A stretch of DNA of 8,349 nt from Candidatus Shapirobacteria bacterium UBA1435. GTDB taxonomy: Bacteria > Patescibacteriota > Microgenomatia > UBA12405. The translations under genes were made by a program, and so were the position numbers. Shown one piece after another: positions 6,795 through 8,349 of the stretch (position 1 is the first letter of the stretch; every line of letters begins with the position of its first letter). The stretch lies in the NCBI GenBank assembly GCA_002329385.1, contig DCTR01000023.1:5847-14195 (forward strand). The letters run 5' to 3'. The notes under the pieces are model-generated. The model made no database searches. It had not been told where the DNA came from and was given only the letters and a program-made list of their open reading frames with translations.

Positions 6795-6803
6795 ATTATA
6801 TCA
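6795..6803 (-). promoter_or_regulatory. Extended -10 promoter for rpsO-pnp
   Basis: The minus strand reads TGATATAAT, a perfect TATAAT with the extended TGn element. The region 16-18 bases upstream (around AACTTT) has only a poor -35 match, as is usual for extended -10 promoters. Transcription would start near 6787-6790 and give a leader of about 70 bases before the rpsO ATG. It lies in the only sizeable intergenic gap of the window. Confidence 0.7.
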
Positions 6804-6814
6804 CATCCCAAGCG

Positions 6815-6835
6815 AAAAAAGTTCCGATCCAAAAC
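6815..6835 (-). terminator. Weak terminator-like hairpin with U6 tract (doubtful)
   Basis: Directly after the stop of the DHH-like gene, GTTTT, loop GGATC and GGAAC could form five pairs, two of them G-U, followed by six Ts. The position between the upstream gene and the rpsO promoter suits an intrinsic terminator, but the stem is very weak. At best it would be leaky. Confidence 0.25.
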
Positions 6836-7633
6836 TTAGATTACCGGGTTGGGGTTTGGTTTGTTGGTTCCCGGCATAACAGCACCACTCTTTTCTATGG
6901 ACTCGATGGGCGGCTGGGAAAAAGCCGAAGGCTGGGTGTCGGGCTGGGTTGACCTCAAACAAATCGCCCCGGCTTCAAAGGTTTCGGGGGAAACATTGAC
7001 CGAAAACGATTGGGTGGCAACTCTTAGGCCAATAAGCAGGTTTTTGCCAATGTTCTCGTCGATCTGAATATCAATAAGCGGGAAAAGGAAGGTAAAGATT
7101 TCAGAAAACGGGGCGTCGGGATCGACGAGGCTAGCCTTGGCCCAGGCTTTGTTGAGGCTGGCCGGAGAAATAAATATCCAATTGCCACTATTGGTGATGG
7201 AGGCGTTTTGACCAAGCGGAGATTCGTCACCGAGCATAAAACAGACATCGGCCGTGGCCGATTGATTGTTGATAGATATCTGATTTTCGTCGATTTTGGG
7301 CGAACTTGGCTTGGTTTTGACTACCAGGTTAAGACGGCCATTATCGTCGTTATAAGAGACAGCTTCAATCTGATCGAGGGGATAGTTTACGGAGACAGTA
7401 AGATTATTAGCGCTAACGGAGTCAGTCAGCAATTCCAAACCGCTTAGTTTGGAATAGTTATTGTCGGTTTTCTGGGGGCAATAGACCTTAGTTTCAATAT
7501 GGCGTTTTTTTAAACCCAAGGCTAGGGCTAAAGCCGCACCAATACTATCGACCGACACTTGAGGCACAACAATCAGCGCCGTTTTGGCGGTGGCGATCAG
7601 CTCCTTGATGGTGACTACGTTATAGTTTTTCAT
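6836..7633 (-). CDS. Degenerate DHH-family (NrnA-like) protein, probably not a nuclease
   Basis: This is a 265-residue protein. Its pattern follows the N-terminal DHH domain of NrnA/RecJ-type phosphoesterases. Residues 19-41 (ALIVVPQVSVDSIGAALALA) match the position of the usual HxxPDGDAxGS helix start. Residues 128-136 (ADVCFMLGD) match the central strand. Residues 193-217 (ENIGKNLLIGLRVATQSF) match the LLxGIxxDTxxF segment. Metal ligands appear lost in all of these: no His and PDGD in the first, no DHH (FISP at 154-157), and VATQSF where DTxxF is expected. The C-terminal DHHA1 substrate domain is absent, replaced by a Pro/Ser/Gln-rich tail. Many bacteria carry nrnA just downstream of infB-rbfA, which supports the relationship. 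The ATG at 7633 was chosen because the domain begins right after it; in-frame alternatives are ATG 7687 and TTG 7708. A structural or scaffolding role is a guess. Confidence 0.6.
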   Translation of the reverse strand: MKNYNVVTIKELIATAKTALIVVPQVSVDSIGAALALALGLKKRHIETKVYCPQKTDNNYSKLSGLELLTDSVSANNLTVSVNYPLDQIEAVSYNDDNGRLNLVVKTKPSSPKIDENQISINNQSATADVCFMLGDESPLGQNASITNSGNWIFISPASLNKAWAKASLVDPDAPFSEIFTFLFPLIDIQIDENIGKNLLIGLRVATQSFSVNVSPETFEAGAICLRSTQPDTQPSAFSQPPIESIEKSGAVMPGTNKPNPNPVI

Positions 7634-7678
7634 ATTTGGTTTTTGACTTTGATTGTCGAAACCAAGATCGGTGGTTAA

Positions 7679-7698
7679 TCTACCCATATTGGGATAGA
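7679..7698 (-). repeat. Small inverted repeat after infB, around a possible ATG
   Basis: On the minus strand TCTATCCC is followed by AATAT and then GGGTAGA. This gives a seven-pair stem with one bulged U and a five-base loop. There is no U-run, so it does not look like a terminator. An ATG at 7687, in frame with the following gene, lies at the loop, so the hairpin could affect start choice. It may be chance. Confidence 0.25.
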
Positions 7699-7740
7699 GG
7701 TAATACAAGCTATCGAAAGGATGGCAAAATTTAGCTTATA

Positions 7741-8349
7741 TTACTTGTTATAGGATATTATAACATCATTTATCTTAAAATCAACATAAGGACGAAAAGT
7801 CATGCCTGATTCGCTGCCAAGTTTGGCTTTGTCGACGGTTAGTTTACCCTGATGTATACCTTCGACTTTAGTGTCTTTGATGATGTCATTTTGTCTTTTA
7901 AGATGAATACTGTCGCCTTTGGTAATTTCACCTTTAGTGACTTTTATTCCAGCAATACGTAATTTATCGATTTTAAATTCGGCGATGATGGTCCCCTCTC
8001 CAAGGATGGTTTCGTCAATAGTGGGTTCGAGCATTTTTAGAACCCGACTTTGGATATCTTCAATAATCTCATAGATAATTTTGGTTTCCATAATCTCAAC
8101 CCGGCTGTTATCGGCCAAATTTTTGATAAAACGGGGGGCAGAGTTATTAAAGCAATAGATTTTGGCTCCAGAGCTTTGGGCAAGAAAAACATCATTGTCG
8201 GTAACCGGACCGACCCCGGAGTGAATTACCCTAACATCCTCGGAAAGACAGCCAAGAATTGCTTCTAACGTCCCCTGAACATCGGCCTTGATGACCACAT
8301 TAAGTTGGGGACATTGCCCTTGGATGGAAGGGGAAGGTGGCGTTTCAGC
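7741..8349 (-). CDS. infB: Translation initiation factor IF-2, C-terminal part (5' end beyond window)
   Basis: IF2 is the GTPase that places fMet-tRNA on the 30S subunit and promotes subunit joining. Only the last 202 codons are visible; the frame is open to the right edge, and the G domain lies outside. The segment VVIKADVQGTLEA is the classic start of IF2 domain 3, followed by HSGVGPVTDNDV and by IIYEIIEDIQ, which leads into the last domain. The final domain is the beta-barrel that binds fMet-tRNA (EGTIIAEFKI, RIAGIKVTKGEI, DFKINDVI), and the protein ends at SYNK with a TAA stop. The two cysteines usually found in this barrel (AGC and ECG motifs) are Ile and Ser here. The KRFKDDV-like stretch is also not recognisable. 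The DNA is AT-richer than the genes downstream. The family assignment is secure. Confidence 0.97.
   Translation of the reverse strand, partial: AETPPSPSIQGQCPQLNVVIKADVQGTLEAILGCLSEDVRVIHSGVGPVTDNDVFLAQSSGAKIYCFNNSAPRFIKNLADNSRVEIMETKIIYEIIEDIQSRVLKMLEPTIDETILGEGTIIAEFKIDKLRIAGIKVTKGEITKGDSIHLKRQNDIIKDTKVEGIHQGKLTVDKAKLGSESGMTFRPYVDFKINDVIISYNK

Noticed and set aside
1..8349. CRISPR array, insertion sequence or attachment site
   Set aside because: No regularly spaced repeats, transposase-like frames or long terminal inverted repeats were seen; coding density is near complete.

Overview
Organism and overall character. All nine coding regions lie on the minus strand. The window is a translation and RNA-decay neighbourhood of a bacterial chromosome. 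Several traits point to a Candidate Phyla Radiation (Patescibacteria) genome, most likely Microgenomates-like. The RNase J and IF2 are divergent, and core-gene versions are pared down. Small proteins carry one membrane helix followed by a Pro/Ser/Thr linker. Genes are tightly packed or overlapping, and no start has a convincing Shine-Dalgarno sequence. This placement is inferred from recalled family features, not from a search. TAA, TAG and TGA all end genes here, so a code that reads UGA as an amino acid is unlikely.

Layout in transcription order (high to low coordinates). The 3' end of infB (IF2 C-terminal domains) enters from the right edge. Next is a degenerate DHH-family protein sitting where many bacteria keep nrnA. 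It has lost every recognisable catalytic motif, and rbfA, truB and ribF are absent around it. A gap of about 115 bases follows, with a good extended -10 promoter and a leader that can fold into two stacked stems, then rpsO (S15) and pnp (PNPase). After a 23-base gap comes a Lon-type AAA+ ATPase that has neither the Lon N-terminal domain nor the S16 protease domain. It overlaps a 155-residue membrane-anchored protein, which overlaps a 66-residue four-cysteine exported protein, which overlaps a family 4 uracil-DNA glycosylase. Seven bases later RNase J begins and runs almost to the left edge. The last 74 bases hold no assignable gene.

How the genes may work together. From rpsO to RNase J there is no strong terminator and gaps are at most 51 bases, so this could be one operon of seven genes. 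It would combine S15 with a 3'-to-5' phosphorolytic exonuclease (PNPase) and a 5'-exonuclease/endonuclease (RNase J), the two main RNA-decay activities of bacteria lacking RNase E. The ATPase, the two exported proteins and UDG form a translationally coupled block between them.

The points most worth a second look are the rpsO leader, whose apical loop is complementary to the start codon region; the protease-less Lon core; the pseudo-DHH protein; and the loss of a metal-ligand histidine in RNase J and of a cluster cysteine in UDG. No mobile element, CRISPR array, tRNA or rRNA was seen.
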